Made by a program: the position numbers and the translations under genes. Source: JAFKFH01 sp017307375 (GTDB lineage: Bacteria > Pseudomonadota > Alphaproteobacteria > Ferrovibrionales > Ferrovibrionaceae). Taken from it: a DNA stretch of 64,000 nucleotides. The stretch spans positions 124,001 through 188,000 of the forward strand of contig OZ245874.1 of the NCBI GenBank assembly GCA_965229335.1, given 5' to 3'. The notes under the pieces were generated by a model. That model made no database searches and was not told the origin of the DNA. It worked only from the letters and a program-made list of their open reading frames with translations. Position 1 is the stretch's first letter. Each line of letters starts with the position of its first letter. Positions 43,498-54,190 of this stretch are shown one piece after another.

Positions 43498-43883
43498 TGC
43501 GGCTGGTGGACACCTCGGCCTGGATCGAATGGCTGGTGGACTCGCCGGTCGGCCGGACGATCGGGGACGAACTGCCGGAACGACCGCAGTGGCTGGTCCC
43601 GACGATCGTTCAGCTCGAACTGGCCAAATGGCTGTCGCGTCAACTGGGCGAGGAGAAGGCGCTCCCGGTGATCGCCTTTACCCGGACCTGCGTCGTCGCC
43701 GACCTGACGACGGAAATCGCCCTGCTGGCCGCCGAGCTTTGCGCGCGCCACAAGCTGCCGACGGCCGATTCGATCGTCTATGCGACGGCGCTGACCCACG
43801 ATGCTGATCTCGTCACCTGCGATCGGCATTTCGCGGGCCTGGCGGGCGTGCGGTACTTCCAGAAATCCTGCCAGAAATCCTGA
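43497..43883 (+). CDS. vapC: PIN-domain toxin (VapC family)
   Basis: RNase toxin of 128 residues. The acidic active-site residues are in MRLVDTSAWIEWL (Asp4), VQLELAKWL (Glu), PTADSIVYATAL (Asp) and ADLVTCDRHF (Asp). All four appear intact, so the toxin should be active. It is placed between core genes dnaJ and gntR, indicating insertion of a small addiction module into an otherwise conserved block. Confidence 0.9.
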   Translation: MRLVDTSAWIEWLVDSPVGRTIGDELPERPQWLVPTIVQLELAKWLSRQLGEEKALPVIAFTRTCVVADLTTEIALLAAELCARHKLPTADSIVYATALTHDADLVTCDRHFAGLAGVRYFQKSCQKS

Positions 43884-43948
43884 CCGGCGGGGCGGGACAC
43901 CGGGAACGGGCGGCGTGGACGATCACGCGACGACGCTGCCCGGCCGGC

Positions 43949-45085
43949 TCAACCCTTCATGCCGTCCCACATCTCCTTGACCCGGGCGAAGAACCCGGAC
44001 GTCTCGGGCGAGGTGTCGTCGCCGCCGGCCGACTCGAATTCCTCGAGCAGTTCGCGCTGGCGCTTGGTCAGGTTCACCGGGGTCTCGACATTGGCCAGCA
44101 CGTAGAGATCGCCGGTACCGGCGCCCTGCAGCGCCGGCATGCCCTTGCCCTTCAGGCGGAACTGCTTGCCGGTCTGGGTGCCCGGCGGGATCGTCACCTT
44201 GGCGCGGCCACCGTCGATCGTCGGCACCTCGATGACCCCGCCCAGCGCCGCCGTCGTCATCTTGAACGGCACGCGGCAATAGAGATGCATGCCTTCGCGC
44301 TTGAACAGGCGGTGGGGGGCGACCGACAGGAAGATATAGAGGTCGCCGGGCGGCCCGCCGCGGAAGCCGGCCTCGCCCTCGCCCGACACGCGGATCCGGG
44401 TGCCGTCCTCGACGCCGGGCGGAATCTGCACCTGCAGCGTCTTCTCGCGATGGACCTGGCCGGCCCCGCCGCACTCCTTGCAGGGATTCTCGATGATGCG
44501 GCCGGCGCCGTTGCAGGACGGGCATGTCCGTTCGATCGTGAAGAAACCCTGCTGGGCCCGCACCTTGCCGCGGCCCTGGCAGGTCGGACAGGCGATCGGC
44601 TTGGAATTGGCGGCGGCGCCCGAGCCGTTGCAACTGTCGCAGGCGACCGAGGTCGGCACCTTGATCTTGGCCTGCTTGCCGCCGAAGGCTTCCTCCAGCG
44701 TCACTTCCAGGTTGTAGCGCAGGTCGGCGCCGCGCTGCGCGCCGGACGGCCCGCCGCCGCCACGCCGCCCGCCGCCCATGATGTCGCCGAAGAAGCTTTC
44801 GAAGATATCGGAGAACGAGCCCGAGAAGTCGAAGTCGCCGGGACCGCGGCCGCCCCCGCCCTCGAAGGCGGCATGGCCGAACTGGTCGTAGGCCGCCCGC
44901 TTCTGGTCGTCCTTGAGGACTTCGTAGGCCTCGTTGATTTCCTTGAACTTGCGCTCGGCTTCCTGATCGCCCGGGTTGCGGTCCGGGTGATACTGCATCG
45001 CCAGCTTGCGATACGCCTTCTTCAGTTCGTCGGCCGAACTGCCGCGCTGGACGCCCAGCAGTTCGTAATAGTCTTGCTTCGCCAT
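43949..45085 (-). CDS. dnaJ: Chaperone DnaJ
   Basis: Co-chaperone of DnaK, 378 residues. The J domain (about 1-70) has the YHPDRN motif; a Gly-rich linker (FEGGGGRGPG) follows; the zinc-finger region has four CxxCxGxG repeats (CDSCNGSG, CPTCQGRG, CPSCNGAG, CKECGGAG); and the C-terminal substrate-binding domains follow. The ATG at 45085 gives the normal MAKQDYYELLGV start; a GTG at 45097 is in frame. It lies 87 bases after dnaK on the same strand. Confidence 0.97.
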   Translation of the reverse strand: MAKQDYYELLGVQRGSSADELKKAYRKLAMQYHPDRNPGDQEAERKFKEINEAYEVLKDDQKRAAYDQFGHAAFEGGGGRGPGDFDFSGSFSDIFESFFGDIMGGGRRGGGGPSGAQRGADLRYNLEVTLEEAFGGKQAKIKVPTSVACDSCNGSGAAANSKPIACPTCQGRGKVRAQQGFFTIERTCPSCNGAGRIIENPCKECGGAGQVHREKTLQVQIPPGVEDGTRIRVSGEGEAGFRGGPPGDLYIFLSVAPHRLFKREGMHLYCRVPFKMTTAALGGVIEVPTIDGGRAKVTIPPGTQTGKQFRLKGKGMPALQGAGTGDLYVLANVETPVNLTKRQRELLEEFESAGGDDTSPETSGFFARVKEMWDGMKG

Positions 45086-45121
45086 CGCGGCGCCCACCCC
45101 GGCAGGGCGACTCGATGCAAA

Positions 45122-45149
45122 CGGCCCGCCATCTGGCGATGACGGGCCG
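45122..45149 (-). terminator. Intercistronic hairpin between dnaK and dnaJ
   Basis: On the minus strand, CGGCCCG pairs with CGGGCCG across a 14-base loop, followed by a short UUUGC. The T-run is weak, so it may reduce rather than stop read-through from dnaK into dnaJ, or protect the dnaK message. Confidence 0.4.
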
Positions 45150-45172
45150 CTAGCCTCAAGCCGCGACTAGAT

Positions 45173-47101
<1,929 letters not shown>

Positions 47102-47277
47102 GGTCTTCCTCTGTGTCTGCGGCAGAAGGACCAGGCCCGCGAACGGCGCCGAACCCTTCCCCTACCAGGTCTCAATTCAAGTTTACGGGCGTTTCCCGGC
47201 GGGAATTGCCCGAGTTGGCCTCTATATATGTTTGCCCCTTGGCGGCCGCAACGGTTTCCCCGTAAAAACCCGCGACA

Positions 47278-48186
47278 ATGCAGAACCAAAATGCGGCGCT
47301 TCAGGGATCGGGCGCCCCGCCAGGTACCCGGATGGGCATCCTCGCGGGTCTGTCCGCCTATTTCATCTGGGGGATCGCCCCCCTCTACTTCAAGGCCGTG
47401 GCCGAAATCCCGCTGTGGGAAGTGCTGGCCCAGCGGGTCTTCTGGTCGCTGGTGGTCTGCCTGATCTTCCTGGCCGTCCTGCGACGATGGGACGAACTGA
47501 AATCGGCCATCGGCAACCCGAAGACGCGCCGTGCCCTGACCCTGTCGACCTTGCTGATCACCGTCAACTGGTCGATCTACATCTGGGCGGTGGCCGAGGG
47601 CCGGGTGCTGGAGGCGAGCCTCGGCTACTACATCAACCCGCTGCTCAACGTCGCGCTCGGCGTGCTGGTGCTGAAGGAACGGCTGTCGCGCTTCCAGGCG
47701 ATCGCCGTCGGGCTGGCGGCGCTCGGCGTGCTGAACCAGGCCGTGGCCCTCGGCCATCCGCCGTGGGTGGCGCTGTCGCTCGGCATCTCCTTCGCGCTCT
47801 ATGGCCTGGTGCGCAAGCGCGCCCCGGTGGAAAGCCTGACCGGGCTGACGGTCGAGACCGGGATCGTCGCGCCGCTGGCGCTCGGCTACATGGTCTGGCT
47901 GGGCGCGACCGGACAGTCGAGCTACGGCGACAGCTGGACCACCGACCTGCTGCTGGTCGGGTTCGGGCCGCTGACCGCGGTACCGCTGCTGCTGTTCGCG
48001 ATCGCCGCGCGCCGGCTGAAGCTGACCACCCTCGGCTTCATGCAGTACATGGCGCCGACCCTGCAGTTCGTGCTGGCCCTGACGGTGTGGCGCGAGCCCT
48101 TCACCTGGGTGCAGGGCATCACCTTCGGGCTGATCTGGACGGCGCTGGTGTTCTACAGCCTCGACGCCCTCCGCCCCAAGGGGTAG
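47278..48186 (+). CDS. rarD: RarD-type EamA/DMT transporter
   Basis: Inner-membrane transporter of 302 residues with ten predicted helices. It has the RarD-typical GILAGLSAYFIWGIAPLYFK start, EVLAQRVFWSLVVCL, GYYINPLLNVALGVLVLKERL and GFMQYMAPTLQFVLAL. RarD proteins of the drug/metabolite family were named for chloramphenicol sensitivity; the natural substrate is unsettled. It is divergent from dnaK. Confidence 0.92.
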   Translation: MQNQNAALQGSGAPPGTRMGILAGLSAYFIWGIAPLYFKAVAEIPLWEVLAQRVFWSLVVCLIFLAVLRRWDELKSAIGNPKTRRALTLSTLLITVNWSIYIWAVAEGRVLEASLGYYINPLLNVALGVLVLKERLSRFQAIAVGLAALGVLNQAVALGHPPWVALSLGISFALYGLVRKRAPVESLTGLTVETGIVAPLALGYMVWLGATGQSSYGDSWTTDLLLVGFGPLTAVPLLLFAIAARRLKLTTLGFMQYMAPTLQFVLALTVWREPFTWVQGITFGLIWTALVFYSLDALRPKG

Positions 48187-48223
48187 GATTCGGCCGATGT
48201 CCCTCCCCCCATCATAGGCGTTC

Positions 48224-49048
48224 ATGCCCGAGCTTCCCGAGGTCGAAACCGTCGTCCGCGGCCTGAGCCCGCGCCTGACCGGCCGGCGCGTCGCCGAAAC
48301 GCTGGTGCGCCGCCCGGATCTGCGCCGCCCGTTCCCGCCCGCCCTGGCCGAGCGGCTGACCGGCCGGACCATCGCGCGGGTCAGGCGGCGGGCCAAGTAC
48401 ATCCTGGTCGACCTCGACGGCGGCGAGACGCTGATCGCCCATCTCGGCATGTCCGGGCGGATGTATATCGAGGACCGGCCGCGTACCGCGTTCGGCACCC
48501 ACGACCACCTGGTCTTCACGCTGGACGACGGCACCTGCATCACCTTCAACGATGCCCGCCGCTTCGGCCTGGTCGAGCTGGGGCAGACCGATGCGCTGGA
48601 GCAGCATGCGCTGTTCCGCGACCTGGGGCCGGAGCCGCTGTCGAACCAGTTCAACGCCGCCGTGCTGTCGGCCGCGCTGAAGGACCGGAAGACCCCGATC
48701 AAGGCCGCGCTGCTCGACCAGCGGGTGGTGGCGGGGCTGGGCAACATCTATGTCTGCGAGGCGCTGTTCCGCGCCCGGATCAGCCCGACGCGCGAAGCCG
48801 CGACCGTCGCCGGCAAGCGGGCCGAGGCCCTGGTGCCCGAGATCGTCGCGGTGCTGGGCGAGGCGATCGCGGCCGGCGGCTCGTCGCTGCGCGACTATGT
48901 CCAGGCCAGCGGCGAGCTCGGCTATTTCCAGTCGCGTTTCCAGGTCTACGACCGCGAGAACGAACCCTGCGTCGCCTGCGAACGGCCGGTCGGACGGCTG
49001 GTCCAGTCGGGCCGGTCGACCTTTTTCTGCCGCCATTGCCAGCGCTGA
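48224..49048 (+). CDS. mutM: Formamidopyrimidine-DNA glycosylase
   Basis: Base-excision repair enzyme of 274 residues removing 8-oxoguanine. It starts MPELPEVETVVRGL, giving the catalytic Pro2-Glu3; VAGLGNIYVCEALF and SSLRDYVQASGELGYFQ are typical; the C-terminal zinc finger is C-X2-C-X16-C-X2-C (CVACERP to CRHCQR). Followed after 22 bases by a small exported protein and then enoyl-CoA hydratase and rpsT, an alphaproteobacterial order. Confidence 0.97.
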   Translation: MPELPEVETVVRGLSPRLTGRRVAETLVRRPDLRRPFPPALAERLTGRTIARVRRRAKYILVDLDGGETLIAHLGMSGRMYIEDRPRTAFGTHDHLVFTLDDGTCITFNDARRFGLVELGQTDALEQHALFRDLGPEPLSNQFNAAVLSAALKDRKTPIKAALLDQRVVAGLGNIYVCEALFRARISPTREAATVAGKRAEALVPEIVAVLGEAIAAGGSSLRDYVQASGELGYFQSRFQVYDRENEPCVACERPVGRLVQSGRSTFFCRHCQR

Positions 49049-49070
49049 GCGGCCGGACTAGCCTGACCCC

Positions 49071-49418
49071 ATGAGGCTCGCCATCGCCATTGCCGCCCTG
49101 ATGCTTGCCGCGACCACGGTCGCGGCGGCCGCCGGCGGCTTCCTGTCGGTGGCCGACGACGTGCCGCTGATGCCCGGCCTGACCGAAAAGCCCGGCGCCG
49201 TGGTCTTCGACAAGCCCGACGGCCGCATCGTCGAGGTCGACGCCGCAGGCCCGGTCCAGCGCCGCCGGGTCGAGGAATTCTACGAGGCCGCGCTGCCCCA
49301 GCTTGGCTGGGCGCGGGATCGCGAGGGCGCCTTCGCCCGCGAGAACGAGCGCCTGTCGCTCGGCTTCACCGGCCGCGACGGCCAGCTGGTCGTCCATATC
49401 GCCATCGCGCCGCGCTGA
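49071..49418 (+). CDS. Small exported protein of unknown function
   Basis: Protein of 115 residues with a signal peptide (about 1-20, MRLAIAIAALMLAATTVAAA). The mature part has DDVPLMPGLTEKPGAVVFDKPDGRIVE and a C-terminal alpha-beta segment with FYEAALPQLGWARDREGAFARE. No catalytic motif is visible. It lies between mutM and the enoyl-CoA hydratase gene and is probably transcribed with them. Confidence 0.78.
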   Translation: MRLAIAIAALMLAATTVAAAAGGFLSVADDVPLMPGLTEKPGAVVFDKPDGRIVEVDAAGPVQRRRVEEFYEAALPQLGWARDREGAFARENERLSLGFTGRDGQLVVHIAIAPR

Positions 49419-49473
49419 CGGCCCGAACCGTTCCGACCGAACAAGCAGACCCAGGAAAGAGGGGGAGAGAGAC

Positions 49474-50253
49474 ATGACCACCTACGAGACACTGATCGTC
49501 GAGACCAGGGGCGCCGTCGGGCTGATCCGGCTGAACCGGCCGGAAGCGCTGAACGCGCTGAACTCGACGCTGGTCAAGGAGCTGGAGCAGGCCCTGAACG
49601 CGTTCGAGGCCGACGAGGCCATCGGCGCCGTGGTGCTGACCGGCTCGGAAAAGGCGTTCGCCGCCGGGGCCGACATCAAGGAGATGCAGTCCCGCGACTT
49701 CATGGACGTCTATCTGAACGATTTCATCACCCGCCACTGGACCCGGGTGTCGACCACCCGCAAGCCGGTGATCGCGGCGGTGGCCGGCTTCGCGCTGGGC
49801 GGCGGCTGCGAGATGGCGATGATGTGCGACTTCATCATCGCCGCCGAGAACGCCAAGTTCGGCCAGCCCGAAATCAAGCTCGGCACGATCCCGGGCGCCG
49901 GCGGCACCCAGCGCCTGACCCGCTTCGTCGGCAAGTCGAAGGCGATGGACCTGTGCCTCACCGGCCGCATGATGGATGCCGCCGAGGCCGAGCGCTGCGG
50001 CCTGGTCAGCCGGGTGGTGCCGGTCGACAAGCTGCTCGACGAGGCGCTCAAGGCCGCGTCCGACATCGCCGCGCTGTCGCGCCCGGTGGTGATGATGGCC
50101 AAGGAATGCGTCAACCGCGCCTTCGAGACCACGCTGGCCGAGGGCATCCTGTTCGAGCGCCGCGTGTTCCACTCGACCTTCGCCACCGAAGACCAGAAGG
50201 AAGGCATGGCCGCCTTCGCCGCCAAGCGGAAGGCCGAGTTCAAGCATCGCTGA
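49474..50253 (+). CDS. Enoyl-CoA hydratase
   Basis: Crotonase-family enzyme of 259 residues hydrating trans-2-enoyl-CoA in fatty-acid breakdown. The CoA-binding AFAAGADIKEM and oxyanion-hole regions are present; catalytic glutamates lie in ALGGGCEMAMMCDFI and GQPEIKLGTIPGAGGTQRL. An AGGAAAGAGGGGGAGAG purine-rich ribosome-binding region precedes the start. Position before rpsT is typical of alphaproteobacteria. Confidence 0.94.
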   Translation: MTTYETLIVETRGAVGLIRLNRPEALNALNSTLVKELEQALNAFEADEAIGAVVLTGSEKAFAAGADIKEMQSRDFMDVYLNDFITRHWTRVSTTRKPVIAAVAGFALGGGCEMAMMCDFIIAAENAKFGQPEIKLGTIPGAGGTQRLTRFVGKSKAMDLCLTGRMMDAAEAERCGLVSRVVPVDKLLDEALKAASDIAALSRPVVMMAKECVNRAFETTLAEGILFERRVFHSTFATEDQKEGMAAFAAKRKAEFKHR

Positions 50254-50350
50254 GAGGTGCTTGAAACAGAATCCATTTGACGCTCAGGGGGCAGGTGGGT
50301 ATAAGCCTGCCCCTCGCAAGGTTCACTCGCGTATTCGGAAAGAATTGCCC

Positions 50351-50626
50351 ATGGCCAACCACAAGTCGGCGGAAAAGCGTGCCCGTCAGACCATCAAGCG
50401 GACCGAGGTCAATCGTGCCCGCCGCTCGCGCATCCGTTCCGCCGTCAAGAAGGTCGAGCTGGCGATCGCTGGCGGCGACGCCGCCGCGGCCCAGGCCGCG
50501 CTGAAGCTGGCGCAGCCGGAACTCGATCGTGGCGTCTCCAAGGGCGTGCTGCAGGCCGGCACCGCCTCGCGCAAGCTGTCGCGGCTGAACGCCCGCGTCC
50601 GCTCGCTGGCCCAGCCCGCGCAGTAA
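50351..50626 (+). CDS. rpsT: 30S ribosomal protein S20
   Basis: Basic protein of 91 residues starting MANHKSAEKRARQTIKRTEVNRARRS, the standard S20 N-terminus that binds 16S rRNA. Length is normal. It is followed by an intrinsic terminator. In many alphaproteobacteria dnaA lies next to rpsT; here a LysR gene follows on the other strand instead. Confidence 0.98.
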   Translation: MANHKSAEKRARQTIKRTEVNRARRSRIRSAVKKVELAIAGGDAAAAQAALKLAQPELDRGVSKGVLQAGTASRKLSRLNARVRSLAQPAQ

Positions 50627-50654
50627 TTCCGCTTCCGGTTTCCGGGACGGTCGG

Positions 50655-50681
50655 GCCGCGCCCCTCAGGGCGCGGCTTTTT
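50655..50681 (+). terminator. Intrinsic terminator of rpsT
   Basis: Perfect 9-bp stem GCCGCGCCC / GGGCGCGGC with a CTCA loop followed by five T residues. It overlaps the last codons of the convergent LysR gene. Confidence 0.92.
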
Positions 50682-51600
50682 GCGTTGCCCTGCTTTCCCG
50701 ATGGGGCAGGCCGTCCCAATAGGGCGGATCGCCGAACGCCCGCCGCAGATGCTCGCCCAGCGCGCGCAGCTTGGCCGACGGCCGGCGGCCTTCCGGATGC
50801 GCCAGGAAGATGAACTCGGGTTCGGCCGACAGGCCGATGTCGATCACCGCGAGATGCCCGTCCGCGACCGCGGCGTGGACGACGAACATCGGCAGCAGCG
50901 CGATCCCCAGCCCCGCCATCGCGGCATCGCGCATCATGTCGCCGTGATTGACCCGCAAGGCCGTTTCGGCCCGCACGATCACCGTGCCGCCCGCCCCGGG
51001 AAACCGCCAGTCGGCGACGCCGCGATTGGTATAGAAGATGCCGCGATGACCTTCGAGGGCGGCGGCATCCGACGGCAGACCGGCGCGGGCGAGATAGCCC
51101 GGGCTGGCGACCAGGACCCGCCGGCTGGTGGCCAGCCGCCAGGCGATCAGCCGGGAATCCGCCATCACCCCATGGCGCAGCACGGCATCGTAGCCGTCGG
51201 TCATGTCGACCCGGCGATCGTCGAGTTCCAGGGCCAGCTCGATCCGCGGATGGCGGGCCAGGAACGGGTAGAGCGCCGGGCCGAGATGCATCCGCCCGAA
51301 GGTCACCGGCGCCGATAGCCGCAAGGGGCCGACCAGGTCGCCGCGCCGCTCGGCCAGGTCGGCCGCCGCCGCCTCGACCTCGCGCACGATCCGGCCCGCG
51401 CGGTCGAGGAAGACCTGGCCATCCTCGGTCAGCGCCAGCCGGCGGGTGGTGCGGCGCACCAGCGTCGTGCCGAGCATCCGTTCCAGTTCGGCCAGGCGTT
51501 CGCTGACCACCGACTTCGCCAGATGCAGCCGCCGCGCCGCCTCGGAGATCGAGCCGGCCTCGGCCACCGCGACGAAGGCTGCAATGCCGTCGAGCTTCAT
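50665..51600 (-). CDS. LysR family transcriptional regulator
   Basis: Regulator of 311 residues. The N-terminal helix-turn-helix (MKLDGIAAFVAVAEAGSISEAARRLHLAKSVVSERLAELE) is intact, followed by a periplasmic-binding-like effector domain (SAPVTFGRMHLGPALYPFL). It is divergent from an SDR gene with 105 bases between starts, so it probably controls that gene, as is usual for LysR pairs. The effector is unknown. Confidence 0.93.
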   Translation of the reverse strand: MKLDGIAAFVAVAEAGSISEAARRLHLAKSVVSERLAELERMLGTTLVRRTTRRLALTEDGQVFLDRAGRIVREVEAAAADLAERRGDLVGPLRLSAPVTFGRMHLGPALYPFLARHPRIELALELDDRRVDMTDGYDAVLRHGVMADSRLIAWRLATSRRVLVASPGYLARAGLPSDAAALEGHRGIFYTNRGVADWRFPGAGGTVIVRAETALRVNHGDMMRDAAMAGLGIALLPMFVVHAAVADGHLAVIDIGLSAEPEFIFLAHPEGRRPSAKLRALGEHLRRAFGDPPYWDGLPHRESRATQKAAP

Positions 51601-51705
51601 TGTTCGGTATTCCCGGAAATCAGATCCAGGATTTGCAGACTAATCCGAACGCCGGGCCCATGCCATCTTCGACCCATCGACAGACACGGACAAAGGAACA
51701 GTGTC

Positions 51706-52455
51706 ATGAACAGGTTGAACGGCAAGCGTGCCCTGGTCACCGGCGGCACCAGCGGCATCGGGCTGGAAACCGCCCGCCAGTTCCAGGCCGAGGGGGCGCG
51801 GGTCGCCGTCACCGGCACGAACCCGGACACGCTGGCCGCGGCCCGCGACGTGCTCGGCCCGGATGCCGTGCTGATCCGCGCCGACGCCGCCGACATCGCG
51901 GCCCAGCGGACCGTGGCCCGGACGGTCGCGGATGCCTTCGGCGGGCTCGACGTCGTCTTCGTCAATGCCGGCATCGCCGAGTTCCGCCCGGTGGACCAGT
52001 GGGATGAACAAGGCTGGGACCGGTCGTTCGGCATCAACCTGAAAGGCCCGTTCTTCCTGATGCAGGCCCTGCTGCCGGTGCTGGCCAATCCCGCTTCGGT
52101 TGTCCTCAACACCTCGGTCAACGCCCATCTCGGCATGCCCAACTCGTCGATCTATGCCGCCACCAAGGCCGGGCTGCTGTCGCTCGCCCGGACCTTGTCG
52201 GGCGAACTGGTCGGGCGCGGCATCCGCGTCAACGCGGTCAGCCCGGGCCCGGTCGCCACGCCGCTCTACGACAAGTTCGGGCTGGGCGCGGCCGAAAAGC
52301 AGGCGATGGCGGCATCGATCCTGACCCAGGTGCCGGCGGGCCGGTTCGGCAATCCCGCCGAAATCGCCAAGGCGGTCGTCTTCCTCGCCTCCGACGAGGC
52401 CGCCTTCACCGTCGGTGCCGAACTGATCGTCGACGGCGGCATGACCACGCTGTGA
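51706..52455 (+). CDS. SDR family oxidoreductase
   Basis: NAD(P)-dependent dehydrogenase/reductase of 249 residues. The dinucleotide-binding TGGTSGIGLE, the NAGIAEF segment and the YAATK active-site Tyr-Lys are visible, and the C-terminal GAELIVDGGMTTL is typical of classical SDRs. It starts at ATG 51706, and an AAAGGAAC lies upstream. Divergent from the LysR regulator gene. Confidence 0.92.
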   Translation: MNRLNGKRALVTGGTSGIGLETARQFQAEGARVAVTGTNPDTLAAARDVLGPDAVLIRADAADIAAQRTVARTVADAFGGLDVVFVNAGIAEFRPVDQWDEQGWDRSFGINLKGPFFLMQALLPVLANPASVVLNTSVNAHLGMPNSSIYAATKAGLLSLARTLSGELVGRGIRVNAVSPGPVATPLYDKFGLGAAEKQAMAASILTQVPAGRFGNPAEIAKAVVFLASDEAAFTVGAELIVDGGMTTL

Positions 52456-52531
52456 CCGCCGGGGCGGGCCGTTACAATTCATCACCGCTTAATGAATTGG
52501 CAGCGGCCCGCCCCTCGGCCACAATCGCGGC

Positions 52532-54190
52532 ATGGGCAGATCGTCTCTCGGAAAACCATCGCTGGGGTTGCGCGCGATCGTCGCCGGCACGATCGCCCTG
52601 GTCGCCGCCGGCCTGACGCTGATCGGCGGCATCACCGCGTCGATCACCGCCAAGGCGATGCTGGAACGCGAGATCGGCGGCTCGCTCGCCGGCATCGCCC
52701 ATTCGATGATGCAGAAGCTCGACCACGACATGTGGCACCGGGCGGTGCAGGTCGCGGTGCTGTCCCGCCTCGATTCGATCCGGGATCCGGCCCAAGCCCA
52801 GCAACTGATCGACGAACTGACCCAGCGTGACCCCACCCTGGCCTGGGCCGGGGTCACCGACGTGTCGGGCACGGTCACCGCGGGCAGCCGCGGCATTCTG
52901 GTCGGCCGCGACATCTCGGCCCGGCCGGTCCATGCCGAGGGGCTGAAGGGTCCGTTCATCGGCGACGTCCATGACGCGGTGACGCTGGCGAACCTGCTGC
53001 CCAACCCGACCGGCGAGCCGATGAAGTTCGTCGATGTCTCCGCGCCGCTGCGCGATGCCACCGGCAAGGCGGCCGGCGTGCTGGCGCTTCACTATTCCTG
53101 GACCTGGGCGCGGCAGGCGATCGCCACCCTGGCCCAGCCCTATGCCGACCTGCAGGGCCTTGCCGTCTATGTGGTCTCCGCCGACCGGCATGTCATCCTC
53201 GGCCCCGACGGCAGCTTCGGCGGCGAACTCGATCTGGCGACCCTCAAGACCATCGGCAAGCTCAAGCCCGGCTGGGGGGTCGAGACCTGGCCCGACGGCG
53301 TCAGCTACGTGACCGGCGCGGCCCCGTCGACCGGGGTGATGGATTTCCCCGGCTTCGGCTGGACGGTGATCGTGCGCCAGCCGGCGGCCATCGCCTTCGC
53401 CCCGGCCGCCACGCTGCAGCACGGCTTCCTGATCGCCGGCCTCGTCTTCGTCATCCTGTTCTCGGCGGTCGGCTGGTTTGCCGCCGGCCTGATCGCCCGC
53501 CCGCTCGAACGCATTGCCGACGCGGCCGGCCGGCTGCGCCGCCAGGAGGCGGGTGCGGCGATCCCGAGCGTCGACGGCCCGCGCGAGGTGCGCGAGCTGG
53601 CCCGGTCGCTGCAGGATCTGGTCATCACGCTGATGCGCAAGGATGTCGCGCTGGCCAAGCTGCAGGATGCCGCCCATCACGATCCGCTGACCGGGCTGCC
53701 CAACCGGCGGTTCTTCGAGAACTATCTCGACGTCGTCGCGGCCCGGCCAAGCGAAGGCGCGCTGGTTGTGATGGGCCTGGACCTCGACGGCTTCAAACCG
53801 ATCAACGACCAGCACGGCCACGCCGTCGGCGACATCGTGCTGAAGCAGACGGCCCTGCGCCTGGCCGGCTGCCTGCGCGGCAACGACGTGGTCGCCCGGC
53901 TGGGCGGCGACGAATTCACCGTACTGATCCAGGCCGGGGCGGAAGCCGGCCGCACCGGGCTCGACATGGCCGCCCGGCTGATCGAGGCGGTCAACCAGCC
54001 GATCCTGGTCGGCGGCCACATGCTGCGCATCGGCTGCAGCATCGGGCTGGCCCATTGGCCGGCCGACGACACCGACATCCGCAAGGTGGCCGAATTCGCC
54101 GATGCCGCGCTCTACGTCGCCAAGCGCTCGGGCAAGAACCAGGCCTGCGTCCACGGCGCGCCGGGCGCGCGGGACAGCGCGGTGGCGTGA
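52532..54190 (+). CDS. Membrane-bound diguanylate cyclase
   Basis: Protein of 552 residues making the second messenger c-di-GMP. An N-terminal membrane helix (about 12-38), a periplasmic sensor of double-Cache type (about 40-290), a second helix (about 300-325), a HAMP-like linker, and a GGDEF domain (about 380-545) with RLGGDEF intact and DPLTGLPNRRFF before it. An RxxD inhibitory site is not clearly visible. The stop overlaps the GTG start of the porin gene. Confidence 0.92.
   Translation: MGRSSLGKPSLGLRAIVAGTIALVAAGLTLIGGITASITAKAMLEREIGGSLAGIAHSMMQKLDHDMWHRAVQVAVLSRLDSIRDPAQAQQLIDELTQRDPTLAWAGVTDVSGTVTAGSRGILVGRDISARPVHAEGLKGPFIGDVHDAVTLANLLPNPTGEPMKFVDVSAPLRDATGKAAGVLALHYSWTWARQAIATLAQPYADLQGLAVYVVSADRHVILGPDGSFGGELDLATLKTIGKLKPGWGVETWPDGVSYVTGAAPSTGVMDFPGFGWTVIVRQPAAIAFAPAATLQHGFLIAGLVFVILFSAVGWFAAGLIARPLERIADAAGRLRRQEAGAAIPSVDGPREVRELARSLQDLVITLMRKDVALAKLQDAAHHDPLTGLPNRRFFENYLDVVAARPSEGALVVMGLDLDGFKPINDQHGHAVGDIVLKQTALRLAGCLRGNDVVARLGGDEFTVLIQAGAEAGRTGLDMAARLIEAVNQPILVGGHMLRIGCSIGLAHWPADDTDIRKVAEFADAALYVAKRSGKNQACVHGAPGARDSAVA

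Noticed and set aside
47102..47277. CIRCE or clear sigma-32 promoter in front of dnaK
   Set aside because: No CIRCE inverted repeat was seen, and the best sigma-32-like match (CATATAT with GTTGCG) is too weak to list as a feature.
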